This document shows, in pieces, positions 27,128 through 38,000 of a DNA stretch of 64,000 nucleotides. The DNA lies in contig JAUIJU010000005.1 of NCBI GenBank assembly GCA_030431095.1, positions 43,876 to 107,875 of the forward strand, given 5' to 3'. The notes below the pieces were generated by a model, which did not search any database, had not been told where the DNA came from, and was given only the letters and a program-made list of their open reading frames with translations. Source of the DNA: Gammaproteobacteria bacterium. GTDB taxonomy: Bacteria; Pseudomonadota; Gammaproteobacteria; Xanthomonadales; SZUA-36. The position numbers and the translations under genes were made by a program. Within the stretch, counting starts at the first letter, position 1; every line of letters begins with the position of its first letter.

Positions 27128-27152
27128 AACGGCCCCGACGCGCGGGGCCGTT
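27128..27152 (-). terminator. Intercistronic stem-loop without T-tract
   Basis: A perfect 9-bp stem AACGGCCCC/GGGGCCGTT with a 7-base loop between the BON gene and the DUF4398 gene. No T-run follows, so partial termination or mRNA protection is more likely than full termination. Confidence 0.4.
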
Positions 27153-27169
27153 CTCCTGCGTTCACTGGT

Positions 27170-27745
27170 TTACGAGCGAACTTCGATGTTGTTGATCACG
27201 TTGACCACGCCGGCGACCTGGCGAGCGGCATTGAACGCCGCGTCACGCTCGGCCTCGGTGTCCACGTGACCGCCCAGGCTGACCACGCCGCGGTCGGATT
27301 CCACGTCGATGGTCAGTGACTCGACCTGCGAATTCTCCGCGAGGGCCGCCTTGACCTTGGTGATCAAGACCTTGTCGTCCAGGTACTCGCCTGCGGTTCG
27401 GTCGCCGGGCTGGACTTCCAGGTTGTTGGCGACAGAGGCCACGCCGTCGATGTTGGAGACGATCTCTTCGGCGCGTTCGCGTTCCTCGTCGGAATCGACG
27501 AAACCATTGAGTTGCACCTCGTCGCGATCGACTTCGATGTCGATGTCGACGGCGCTGGTGAGCTCGTCCTGGGCCAGGGCAGCCTTGGCGCGCGCGGCGA
27601 TGGTCATGTCATCGACCACCTGGCCTGCGGTGCGGTCTGCCTGGTTCTCGGCCGCGGTCTCGTCCAGGTCGCCGGCATACAGCGGCAGGGACAGTGAGGC
27701 GGCAAGCAGAGTACTGGTGATGATGGCAATGGGTTTGCGGTTCAT
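27170..27745 (-). CDS. Periplasmic protein with two BON domains (OsmY-like)
   Basis: 191 residues with GGAGGAACACC before the ATG. A signal peptide ends at LYA-GDLDE. Two BON domains follow (about 45-112 and 118-190), each with the pattern of a short helix, an acidic strand and a Gly turn: VDIDIEVDRDEVQLNGFVDS and LTIDVESDRGVVSLGGHVDT. Each domain is preceded by the same small motif DRTAG. BON proteins bind phospholipid and stabilise the envelope under osmotic stress. First gene of the three-gene envelope operon. Confidence 0.9.
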   Translation of the reverse strand: MNRKPIAIITSTLLAASLSLPLYAGDLDETAAENQADRTAGQVVDDMTIAARAKAALAQDELTSAVDIDIEVDRDEVQLNGFVDSDEERERAEEIVSNIDGVASVANNLEVQPGDRTAGEYLDDKVLITKVKAALAENSQVESLTIDVESDRGVVSLGGHVDTEAERDAAFNAARQVAGVVNVINNIEVRS

Positions 27746-28048
27746 GGTGTTCCTCCGGTGTTCTTTGCCGGTTCAGGATGACCGGCTTCAGCCCCTTAGA
27801 TGCAATCACCGTGCCGAATCGACGTGAGCGTACGGGCCGCAAAGCCGCAAAACGTTGCGGGGCGGGCCGTGCGGGGGGGCAGGAAGGCTCGCACAGCAGC
27901 TCGCTCGGTGCGCCTTCGAGGGGCTGTGTGCCTCTGGTGCGGAATTTTCTCCCCGGCGAATGTAAAAAATGCTGAGCACCGGTCGGCGCCATGACGGTCG
28001 GGCTGAGGCAAGTTATCCTGAGACGGTGACGGAGGAGGAACGCGAGTC
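27746..28048. other. Divergent intergenic region, 303 bases, no gene seen
   Basis: It lies between the BON operon and the Gfo/Idh gene. It should hold both promoters, but I see no convincing -35/-10 pair on either strand. GGAGGAGGAA at 28030 is the ribosome binding site of the downstream gene. GC-rich short runs at 27836-27880 give no stable long stem. Confidence 0.5.
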
Positions 28049-29062
28049 ATGAACGACACGGTCGAACCCCTTCGCTGGGGGATTCTCAGCACGGCGCGAA
28101 TCGGTCTCGAAAAGGTGATCCCGGCTCTGCAGGCCGGTGAGAACTGCCTGGTGCGGGCCATCGCCTCGCGGAATCTCGTGGCCGCTCAGGCGGCGGCGGT
28201 CCGCCTCGGCATCGAACGGGCTCACGGGTCCTACGAAGCGTTGCTGGCGGATGATTCGGTCGAGGCGGTTTACGTGCCGTTGCCCAATCACCTGCACGTG
28301 GACTGGTCGATTCGCGCCCTGGAGGCCGGCAAGCACGTGCTGTGCGAGAAGCCGCTGGGACTGGATGCCGACGATGCCGGTCGACTGCTCGCGGCGGCGC
28401 GGTCGCACCCGGACCTGAAGGTCATGGAGGCGTTTATGTACCGGTTTCATCCCCAGTGGCAGTTCGCCCGGGCGCTGGTGGCGCAGGGCGCCCTGGGCCG
28501 TTTGTGCGCGATTGAATCGCACTTTTCCTACTTCAATGACGATGCGGGCAACATACGCAACCAGCCGGCCCTGGGTGGCGGCGCCCTGATGGACATCGGC
28601 TGCTACAACCTGTCTTTGTCACGGTTCCTGTTCGACGCAGAGCCGATTCGCGTGATGGGCTGGCAGGAACGCGACCCGGTGCTGGGCGTGGACCGTCTCA
28701 GCGGCGGTATGCTCGAATTTCCCGGGGGACTGTCCACGTTCACTTGCGGAACCCAACAGGCGCCTTACCAACGGGTCAACGTCTTCGGCACCGGGGGGCG
28801 GCTGGACATCGAAATTCCGTTCAATGCACCCCCGGATCGCTCCACCCGCGTGTGGTTGCACCAGGGGGATGACAGCAAATCCCGGTGCTTCGACGCCTGC
28901 GACCAGTACACCCTGCAGGGCGAGGCCTTCGCGAGCGCGGTGCGGAACGACGCGCCCGTGCCCACGCCACTGGCGGATGCGCTGGACAACATGCGCGTGC
29001 TGGACGCCGTGGTGCTTAGCGCCGCGAAAGGTCGCTGGGTCGAGATGCGTACGGACGGCTGA
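28049..29062 (+). CDS. Gfo/Idh/MocA-family NAD(P)-dependent oxidoreductase
   Basis: 337 residues. The N-terminal Rossmann motif is WGILSTARIG (10-19), a form common in dihydrodiol/D-xylose dehydrogenase-type members. E100-K101-P102 is the conserved EKP motif with the catalytic Lys. MDIGCYNLSLSRF in the C-terminal domain carries the substrate-binding D/Y residues. It oxidises or reduces a sugar or related polyol in the cytosol; the substrate is not determined. A xylose dehydrogenase role would fit the xylonate genes at 12-15 kb but is only a suggestion. Confidence 0.86.
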   Translation: MNDTVEPLRWGILSTARIGLEKVIPALQAGENCLVRAIASRNLVAAQAAAVRLGIERAHGSYEALLADDSVEAVYVPLPNHLHVDWSIRALEAGKHVLCEKPLGLDADDAGRLLAAARSHPDLKVMEAFMYRFHPQWQFARALVAQGALGRLCAIESHFSYFNDDAGNIRNQPALGGGALMDIGCYNLSLSRFLFDAEPIRVMGWQERDPVLGVDRLSGGMLEFPGGLSTFTCGTQQAPYQRVNVFGTGGRLDIEIPFNAPPDRSTRVWLHQGDDSKSRCFDACDQYTLQGEAFASAVRNDAPVPTPLADALDNMRVLDAVVLSAAKGRWVEMRTDG

Positions 29063-29165
29063 GCCGGGCGGTCGGCTGCCTTCCTGAGCCTGCGCCGGGC
29101 CGACGGCCGGGGCTGTCCTATACTCGTTAGACATTCATTCACGGGCCACCGGGCCCGCAGGCCAC

Positions 29166-30662
29166 GTGCCCATGGCGCTCGTCGAGCATCCCTATCATCC
29201 GATCGTCTACGTGCGCGGTTACGCCATGACCCAGGGCGAAATCGACGACACGGTGGCCACGCCTTACATGGGTTTCAACCTGGGCGCCACCAAGATACGG
29301 CAGGACTGGCGCGGCCAGGTGCGCCGTCACGTGTTCGAGTCCGCCCTGGTGCGCCTCATGAAAGACCACGGCTACCAGGACAACTACGGCGCCGGAACGG
29401 AGCGCTCCGGCCCGATTTCCGCGCGCAGCGTGATCATCTATCGCTATTATGAGCCCGCCGACAGCGACCTGGGCGAAGGCGATACGCCCACGATTCCGCA
29501 GGCGGCTCAAGGCTTGCACAAACTGCTGCTTGGCTTGCGTGAGCAGGTCTGTGGTGACGACATCCAGGCCCGGGCGGCCTTCCGCGTGTACCTGGTGGCC
29601 CATTCCATGGGCGGCCTGGTGTGCCGCTGTTTTCTGCAGAATCCCAATGTCGGCAGCTCCGAAAGCAAGGCCCTGGTGGACAAGGTCTACACCTATGCCA
29701 CGCCGCACAACGGGATCGAAATGGCCGGGATCAATGTGCCCACCTTTCTCAAGTTGTGGGATATCGATAACTTCAACCGTGAGAACATCGCCGGCTTCCT
29801 GGGCCTGCCGGGCAACCCGGAGCGGGTCGACTCACTGAACGGCACGTTCGATCCCGACCGCTTTTTCTGCCTGGTCGGGACCAACCCGAAGGATTACGAA
29901 GTGGCGCGCGGACTGTCGTCGAAGCTGGCCGGCGAGATGAGCGATGGCCTGGTACGCATCGAGAACGCCACGGTCCGCGGCGCGCCGCGCGCCTTCGCGT
30001 ACCGCTCGCACAGCGGCGCCTACGGCATCGTCAACTCCGAAGAGGGTTACCAGAACCTGGGCCGGTTCCTGTTCGGCGACCTGCGGGTCGACGGCGTGCT
30101 GGAGGTGGAGGCCCTGCCCCTGCCGCCGACGGTGCAGGCGGCGGTGGACGAGGGCAAAACGGTGAAGGCCTCGTATTACTTCGAGGCCACCGTGGCGCCG
30201 CGTGGCGCGCTGCAATACAAGCTGACCGAGCGACGCAAGGAAACGCATTCGGCCATTCTGCGTCGATTCGACGAGCTGTTCGCGCCCGACTCCGGCGAGG
30301 AACTGGACAACCCGCGCTCGCCCTACCTGTTCTCCCTGTTCCTGGACACGCGCAAAATCACCCGTGGCCGCACGGTGGTGTTCAGCGCGGAACTGGCCGT
30401 GTCCACGACCGACTACACCATCGACGGCCGATTGTTCCTGGACACCCACATTCCTGGCGAGTACCTGTTTCGCGATACCGTCACGGTACGCGCGACGCAG
30501 GATGGCGACCAGTGGAACGTGCGCTACGTGCTCACCGATGCGCGCTGGGGCGAGAACCGGGGCAGGGACGTGGCGCAGGATGACCGGGGCGGGTTCATTC
30601 CCCTGTCGTCGCCCAAGGGGTTCAGGGCCAAACTGCGCCTGAACTATCGCCCCTGGGCCTGA
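29166..30662 (+). CDS. Lipase-like alpha/beta hydrolase with C-terminal beta domain
   Basis: 498 residues from a GTG at 29166; an ATG two codons later is equally possible. The hydrolase domain (about 10-320) has the nucleophile elbow VAHSMGG (Ser147) and YTYATPHNG, both typical of PGAP1/DUF676-like lipases. The early IVYVRGYAM is the first strand and oxyanion region. A second domain (330-498) is beta-rich with a PLSSPKGF segment. There is no signal peptide, so it should act in the cytosol. It converges on the pgm gene. Confidence 0.78.
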   Translation: MPMALVEHPYHPIVYVRGYAMTQGEIDDTVATPYMGFNLGATKIRQDWRGQVRRHVFESALVRLMKDHGYQDNYGAGTERSGPISARSVIIYRYYEPADSDLGEGDTPTIPQAAQGLHKLLLGLREQVCGDDIQARAAFRVYLVAHSMGGLVCRCFLQNPNVGSSESKALVDKVYTYATPHNGIEMAGINVPTFLKLWDIDNFNRENIAGFLGLPGNPERVDSLNGTFDPDRFFCLVGTNPKDYEVARGLSSKLAGEMSDGLVRIENATVRGAPRAFAYRSHSGAYGIVNSEEGYQNLGRFLFGDLRVDGVLEVEALPLPPTVQAAVDEGKTVKASYYFEATVAPRGALQYKLTERRKETHSAILRRFDELFAPDSGEELDNPRSPYLFSLFLDTRKITRGRTVVFSAELAVSTTDYTIDGRLFLDTHIPGEYLFRDTVTVRATQDGDQWNVRYVLTDARWGENRGRDVAQDDRGGFIPLSSPKGFRAKLRLNYRPWA

Positions 30663-30668
30663 GCGCCG

Positions 30669-32312
<1,644 letters not shown>

Positions 32313-32316
32313 CGGG

Positions 32317-34956
32317 TCAGACGTCCTCCGACAGGGCGCGGTCGATCAGCATTTCCAGGTGCGCGACGTGGGCCAGGGTGGCGCGGTTGGCGCGCCGCTT
32401 GTCTCCGACCAGGTCGTCGATCTGCTGCAACTCGTATACCGCCGAGGATACGGCCTGGGTATGGAACCCGTTCTCGCCGCCGCGTGCCATACCCGCCAGG
32501 CGCCGGACGTACTCCACCTGCAACTGCTGGCGCCAGCTGTTCACGCTGCCACGGGCGTCGGCCTCGAAGACGGCCGCGGTCAGCCCTTCCATCATCTCGG
32601 CCACGGAATAGCCGTTGCCATAGGCGCCGCTGTCGGTCAGCCGTTTGAGCACCACCGGGTGCAGCAGGTGATCGAGGACGCCTTTCTGGATGTTCAGCAC
32701 GGCATCGTGGATTTTCGGGTCCTCGGTCTGACCGAAGTGGTTGAAGCCGCGCCGGCGCGGCGCGCTGTGTCGCAGCAGGTCCGGGGGCAGGGCGATGGCC
32801 TCCGGCGCGAACACCTGTTCGGCCAGGACGTCCATCGCCTGTTCCTGCCGCTCGCGCGGTACGGGTCGGAAGGGGTCTTGCGCGCCCGGCTGGCCGACCA
32901 CGGCCCGGTCAACGTACACCCCGCCGACGTAGCGCGACGTCACGGCCGCGGCACGGCCCCACAGGGCCAGCATCACGCTGACCGCTTCCACCGTCTCCTG
33001 GTACGACTTGCCCTGCGCCGGGTAACGCTCCGGCAGTCGTGACAGGGCCTCGTGCAGGATGTCCATCTGCCGCGACGCGTACAGGACGCCGTCGTTGCTC
33101 ATGTCGTAGATATTGACCCGCGGGTCGATGCCCGCGCCGGGAGAGCGCATGTCATCGGCGTCGTTGCCGAAGGCCAGGGCCGGGTCGGTGGAGCGCCGCA
33201 GGATGGCCTCCAGGCGCTCGGCCTCGGCGTCCGCGTCGTCCAGCCCTTCTGAATAGCCGTACTCGATGAACCAGTCGTCGTAGGGGCCGGGGGCCACGCT
33301 GTAGAACAGGGTCTGGCGTTCACGGGTGGGCGCGAAGTTCACCGCCGGGTAGTCCATCACCGAGCCGGCGATCAGGCCGGTGTCCATCACCGCGGCGTCC
33401 CAGGCTTCATCGGGGCTGAGCAACTGGGTGGCCTTCATGTTGTGGTTCATGCCCAGGGTATGGCCCATCTCGTGGAGAATCAGGTAGTGCATGGTGTCGT
33501 GGGTCAGGCGCTGGTCCAGTGCGTCATCCAGGCCATACAGGCTGTCGGCCGCTGCGCGGGCGAACAGGGCATTGGCCTGCAGCCCGGCGCCCAGGGCGCA
33601 GTAGTGAGTGCCGAGGGCCGGTTCGAAGTCGTGGCCCAGCAAACGCGCCGAGCCGACGGTCGGGTCCTGCAGCTTGCCCCGTGCCCGCAGGAAGCGGCTC
33701 ATGAAGGAGTACTCCAGCATGATATCCGCGCCGATGATCTGCCCGGTGCGCGGGTTGGTGAACGCGGGTCCATAGCCGCCGAAAGGGGGGTTGGGCGACG
33801 AGGTCCAGCGCAGCACGTTGTAGCGAATGTCACCGGCGTCCCAGTCCGCGTCGTCCGGCTGGATTCTGACCTCCACGGCATTGCTGAAACCGATCTTCTC
33901 GAACGCGCTGTTCCAGCCCAGGGCGGCGTCCATGATGAGGTCCCGCCATTCCAGCGGGGTGGTGTTTTCGATCCACCAGGTAATGGGCTCCACCGGGTCG
34001 CTCATCGCGGCACCGGGATTCTGTTTGACCAGGTGCCAGCGGCTGACGTGGTCACGGTAGGGCGCGGCGGCGTTGGACGTCAGGTCGGTGACCTGTCCAC
34101 TGAAGAACCCGATGCGCGGGTCATCCCTGCGCGGCCGGAAGTCGTTCTCCGGCACCTCGATAAGGCTGTGCATCATGCGGATGCCGACGTTGCGGGCATC
34201 GGTCACGGCGGCGCTGCCACCGACCAGTGGCTGCGGGTTGTTGAACACGTACTCGACCTCGATGTCCGTGTTTTTCGGATAGCTGCGCAGGTGCAGGATG
34301 CGGGTTTTGTCGTTGTCGAGTTTTCCCAGGCTGAAAGCCGTCTTTGGATCGGCGTCCGGGTTCGGCGTGGGCGTGACCTGGATCAGCGCTTCGGAGGCAA
34401 AAATGGGGTCGGCCTCCACCAGCACCCGCCCACTGTCATCTTTCGCCACGATCGCGGGGTTCGCCAGCAAGGCATCGGAGATGTTGGCGTCGGCGGCCCG
34501 GGACAGCGGGCTTTCCGGATCGAACCAGAATGCGGTGTTTATCTGCACGATTTCCACCGTGTCGAAGCGGCGGCGAAGTTCGACGATGCTGCTGGGGCCA
34601 TAGGCGCCCTTGAAATAGCCCGCGTCCAGCACACCATTGGCCACCTGGGCCCAGTAGATATACTCCCGGTCAAATTGCTCAGGCTCGATCAGCAGGTGGG
34701 TCTTGCCGGTCTTGCGGTCCCGAAACAGGGTGAACAGACCCTCGATGCGCTCCGCGTCCTTGGTGACTTCGGCCAGGGTTTTCGGCGCCTCGTCCTTCTC
34801 GTCCTCCTGCGCGCTTTCCGGATTGTGTTCCGGGTTTGGCGCCAGTTCCGGTTCGGGACCCGGGTCCGGGTCAGGCGGCGGTTCCTGGGCCGGGACGGCG
34901 CCGGCAAATCCGATGAGCAGGGCAATGAGTGCGAGATGAAGGCGGGTGCTGTGCAT
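32317..34956 (-). CDS. Secreted zinc-dependent metalloprotease (DUF5117/DUF4953 type)
   Basis: 879 residues. A signal peptide (ending AVPAQ) is followed by a Pro/Glu-rich linker (about 25-60), then the DUF5117-like N-terminal region. The zinc site is [12 protein letters not shown] (about 493-504), giving two His of HExxH plus a third His downstream, metzincin-like. [13 protein letters not shown] precedes it and [13 protein letters not shown] follows as a Met-turn candidate. Periplasmic or outer-membrane associated. Coupled to pgm downstream, though no functional link is obvious. Confidence 0.88.
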   Translation of the reverse strand: MHSTRLHLALIALLIGFAGAVPAQEPPPDPDPGPEPELAPNPEHNPESAQEDEKDEAPKTLAEVTKDAERIEGLFTLFRDRKTGKTHLLIEPEQFDREYIYWAQVANGVLDAGYFKGAYGPSSIVELRRRFDTVEIVQINTAFWFDPESPLSRAADANISDALLANPAIVAKDDSGRVLVEADPIFASEALIQVTPTPNPDADPKTAFSLGKLDNDKTRILHLRSYPKNTDIEVEYVFNNPQPLVGGSAAVTDARNVGIRMMHSLIEVPENDFRPRRDDPRIGFFSGQVTDLTSNAAAPYRDHVSRWHLVKQNPGAAMSDPVEPITWWIENTTPLEWRDLIMDAALGWNSAFEKIGFSNAVEVRIQPDDADWDAGDIRYNVLRWTSSPNPPFGGYGPAFTNPRTGQIIGADIMLEYSFMSRFLRARGKLQDPTVGSARLLGHDFEPALGTHYCALGAGLQANALFARAAADSLYGLDDALDQRLTHDTMHYLILHEMGHTLGMNHNMKATQLLSPDEAWDAAVMDTGLIAGSVMDYPAVNFAPTRERQTLFYSVAPGPYDDWFIEYGYSEGLDDADAEAERLEAILRRSTDPALAFGNDADDMRSPGAGIDPRVNIYDMSNDGVLYASRQMDILHEALSRLPERYPAQGKSYQETVEAVSVMLALWGRAAAVTSRYVGGVYVDRAVVGQPGAQDPFRPVPRERQEQAMDVLAEQVFAPEAIALPPDLLRHSAPRRRGFNHFGQTEDPKIHDAVLNIQKGVLDHLLHPVVLKRLTDSGAYGNGYSVAEMMEGLTAAVFEADARGSVNSWRQQLQVEYVRRLAGMARGGENGFHTQAVSSAVYELQQIDDLVGDKRRANRATLAHVAHLEMLIDRALSEDV

Positions 34957-35028
34957 GGAGATTCCTGTTGTTGAAGCGCCTGGTGGCGACCGAAATCTTT
35001 CTGGCCGCGCGCCAGTGTAGCAAAGGCG

Positions 35029-38000
35029 TCACCGGGCCTGGTCGCCCGTCGGCTGGCCTGGATCCGCGGCCTGTTCCAGTCCTCCCCCCGGGGTGAAGAA
35101 CAGGGATGCCGACTGGTCCGGCGCCAGCTGCAGTGTCACCGGCGCGCCACTGGCGCCAGAGCCGGGGCTGACGGTCACGCGCCCGGCAGGCACCGTGATC
35201 GTATCGCCGAGCGCGACGCTGCCGACCACCTCGGTGCGACCGTCCAGGTAGGTGCGTACGATATCGAAGCGCGGCTTCAACGCGTCCGCGATGGCGCCTT
35301 CCAGGGCATCGGCCCCGCCGGCTTCGAAGTAACCGCCTCCGCCGCTGTCAGCCCACGAGGCAAAGGTCTCGGTGAGCGCGGCGTCGTCAATGGCGAAGCC
35401 CACGATGTTCACACGAGCGTCCAGGCCGGCTTCGCGCAGGGCCGCGATGGCCGCCTCCGGATCGCCCTCGCAGGTCTCCTCTCCGTCGGTGACCAGCACC
35501 ACCACTCGCGGGGGGGTCGCCGCCGCCAGGTCCTCACCGGCGGCGTACAGGCTGTCGGCAATGGCGGTTTTCGCCAGGTTGATGGCCGGCACGGCCTCGA
35601 TGGCGCGCGCCGCGGCTTCGCGGTCCAGTGGCGCCAGTGGCAGCTTGAGTTCGGTGTGACAGGCGTCTTCTTCCAGGCCGAAAGCGCGGAAAGCGAAGGG
35701 CATGCCCTCGGGCAGGGTGTCGCGCACCAGGCCCGCCAGCGCATCGTGGGCGATGTCGATGCGGCGGCGACCTTCCATGCGCTGCAGCATGGAGCCCGAG
35801 GCGTCCAGGATCAGCTCCACGGCGCCGGTTGCCGCACCGCCAGCGCCGGGAAGCACGGTCAGGTCCGCTTCGCCTTCCGGCTCGACGAGCTCCTCCAGGG
35901 AGGCGGTCAGTCCGTAGGCCTTGGGCGCCCGGAACAGGGCATTGGCCATGTCCATGCCGTCAGCCAGTCCGAGCGGGCCGATGACCCGTTGAAAGCGGCC
36001 GCCGTTGACATTCGCCCAGTCCATCATCACCGCTGCGTTCGCCCGTGAGTCGGAATCCACGCTCAGCGAGACCACGCGCGGCATGGCGTCCAGCATGGCA
36101 GGCCAGAGCTTGTCGTTACTGCTGGTTTCGGCATCGGTCATGACCACGATACCGCGCGCACCCCGGCGTTCCGCCAGGGCCTTTGCAGCGATGAGCAGGG
36201 CGCTTTCGGCGTCACTGGAGTTTTCTTCCGTCAGCGCGCCGAGGGCCGGTTCCAGTGCTTCAGGGGTTTCGGCCCAGTCCGGAAGCAGGAAGTCCTGGCC
36301 GCCGAACGGCAGCAAGTGCAGGGCGTCCCGGCCCGGTTGCAGGGATCGGCCCCAGGTGCGCACGGCGGCCAGTGTCCGTGGCACGTAGTGGGCCACGCTG
36401 CCCGAGGTGTCCCAGGTGATGACCACCGACCGGGGGGGCTCGTAGATGCGCAGGAAATACTCGCCCGGCGTCAGGATCGCCTCCCGTTGGCCCTGGCCTC
36501 CGGTATTCTCGAGGGCGACCGGGGCTCCCTGCGTGTCGAAGAGTTCGGTCACGACTTCGGGGCGCTGCCGTTCGAACGCCAGGCGCAACCCCCTGACGGG
36601 GCCTTCCGGCACCACCAGGCGCCACCAGTCCTCGTTGCGTTCGATCACCACGGAAGACCTGATCGGCTCGCCCACAGGCAGTTCGACCGCGGTGGCGCGG
36701 TCCGCGCCGCCGGTCGGGGGTACGGGCGCCGGCGGCGACCAGTCCACCCTTGCCTCGTACGCCGCCTCGGGCTGGTCGTCTTCCCACAGACCGAGCACCG
36801 ATGTACCCGGGACTTCCGTGACTTCAATCGCGTCCGGGCCGTAGTGGTGCTCCTTCTCCGGCAGGTCGAACACGAACCGGAGGTAGCGAACCCAGGCCGG
36901 GCGCGCCAGTTCCAGCGTGCTGCGCAGGGCTTCTGATTGCGGGGCCGGCAAGACGCCGAGGGTTGTCCAGGGTCCACCAGGGCCTGCCAGGCTCGCGTCG
37001 AGGCGTCCTTCGGGAATGCGACGGTCGTCGTCCGGGTCACCGATCCAGGTGACAGACTGGACCCTGGCCGCCCGGTTCTGATGAAACGCCACCGTGGCGG
37101 TCACCGATGACGTTCTGTTGGGGCTGGGCCAGCCCCCGTTCGACCGGGCGGGGTCGCCGACCAGGAACTCGCTGTTCCACGCGCCGCCGAAACGGGTACT
37201 GGCCCACACCACGTGGCCGCCCAGCGCCGGATCGGCCGCGTTGATGGAGGGCAGGCCCGGCGGGTGTGTCCCGGGTGTGGCGATGGCCTGGAGTTCCTGC
37301 ACGTAAACCTGGTCGCACACCGTGGGGCAACGGGGAAAGGTGAAACGCAGGCGGTCGGTGCTGACCGGCCGGTCAAACACGAGGTACTGGGGCGCGTGTA
37401 CGCTTTCCAGGGTCCCAGCCGCGACACGTCGCCAGCCGGCGTCTCCGTCCGGAACATGCACCTCGACCTCCGTGGGCCAGCGTCCCGAACCCGCGGTGCT
37501 GCGAAGTTGCACCATGACACCGACCAGCTCGGCCGTAACCGGCAGGCGAAAGGCCACGTCCGGGGGCAGGTTTACGCTCCCGATGTGCGGCGCCAGGCCG
37601 TCGTGCAGTGCCTTTTCCTGTTCCTGCTGTCGTTCCGTAGTGGCTTCTCCGCCCCACTCGGTGATGCGCGCGCCCAGGCCGTGATGAAGAATGTTCAAGC
37701 CCCCACGCAAGGCATCCGGGGCATGCCAGTAGGTCATCGGGTTGACGGGGAGTGACGTGGCGCCCACCGGCACGTCGGCCATCGCGGCGGCGAAGGCGTC
37801 GCCGGCCGTCGTCCGCACCAGCAGTTCGGGTCGCTGGGCCGGCGCAATCCAGGGTGGTGCGGTGATCTCGGCGGACACCGCATGGCTGGCGCCTGGGGCG
37901 AGCGTCAGGGGCTGCGCCGGGGGCGTCACGCGCCAGCCTTCACCCGGCACCGAAAACCGGACCTCCAGTGTCAGCGGTCGGTCACTCTCGCTGGAGATCT

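Noticed and set aside
33442..34974. 510-codon plus-strand open frame
   Set aside because: Antisense to the zinc metalloprotease with HExxH; GC artefact.
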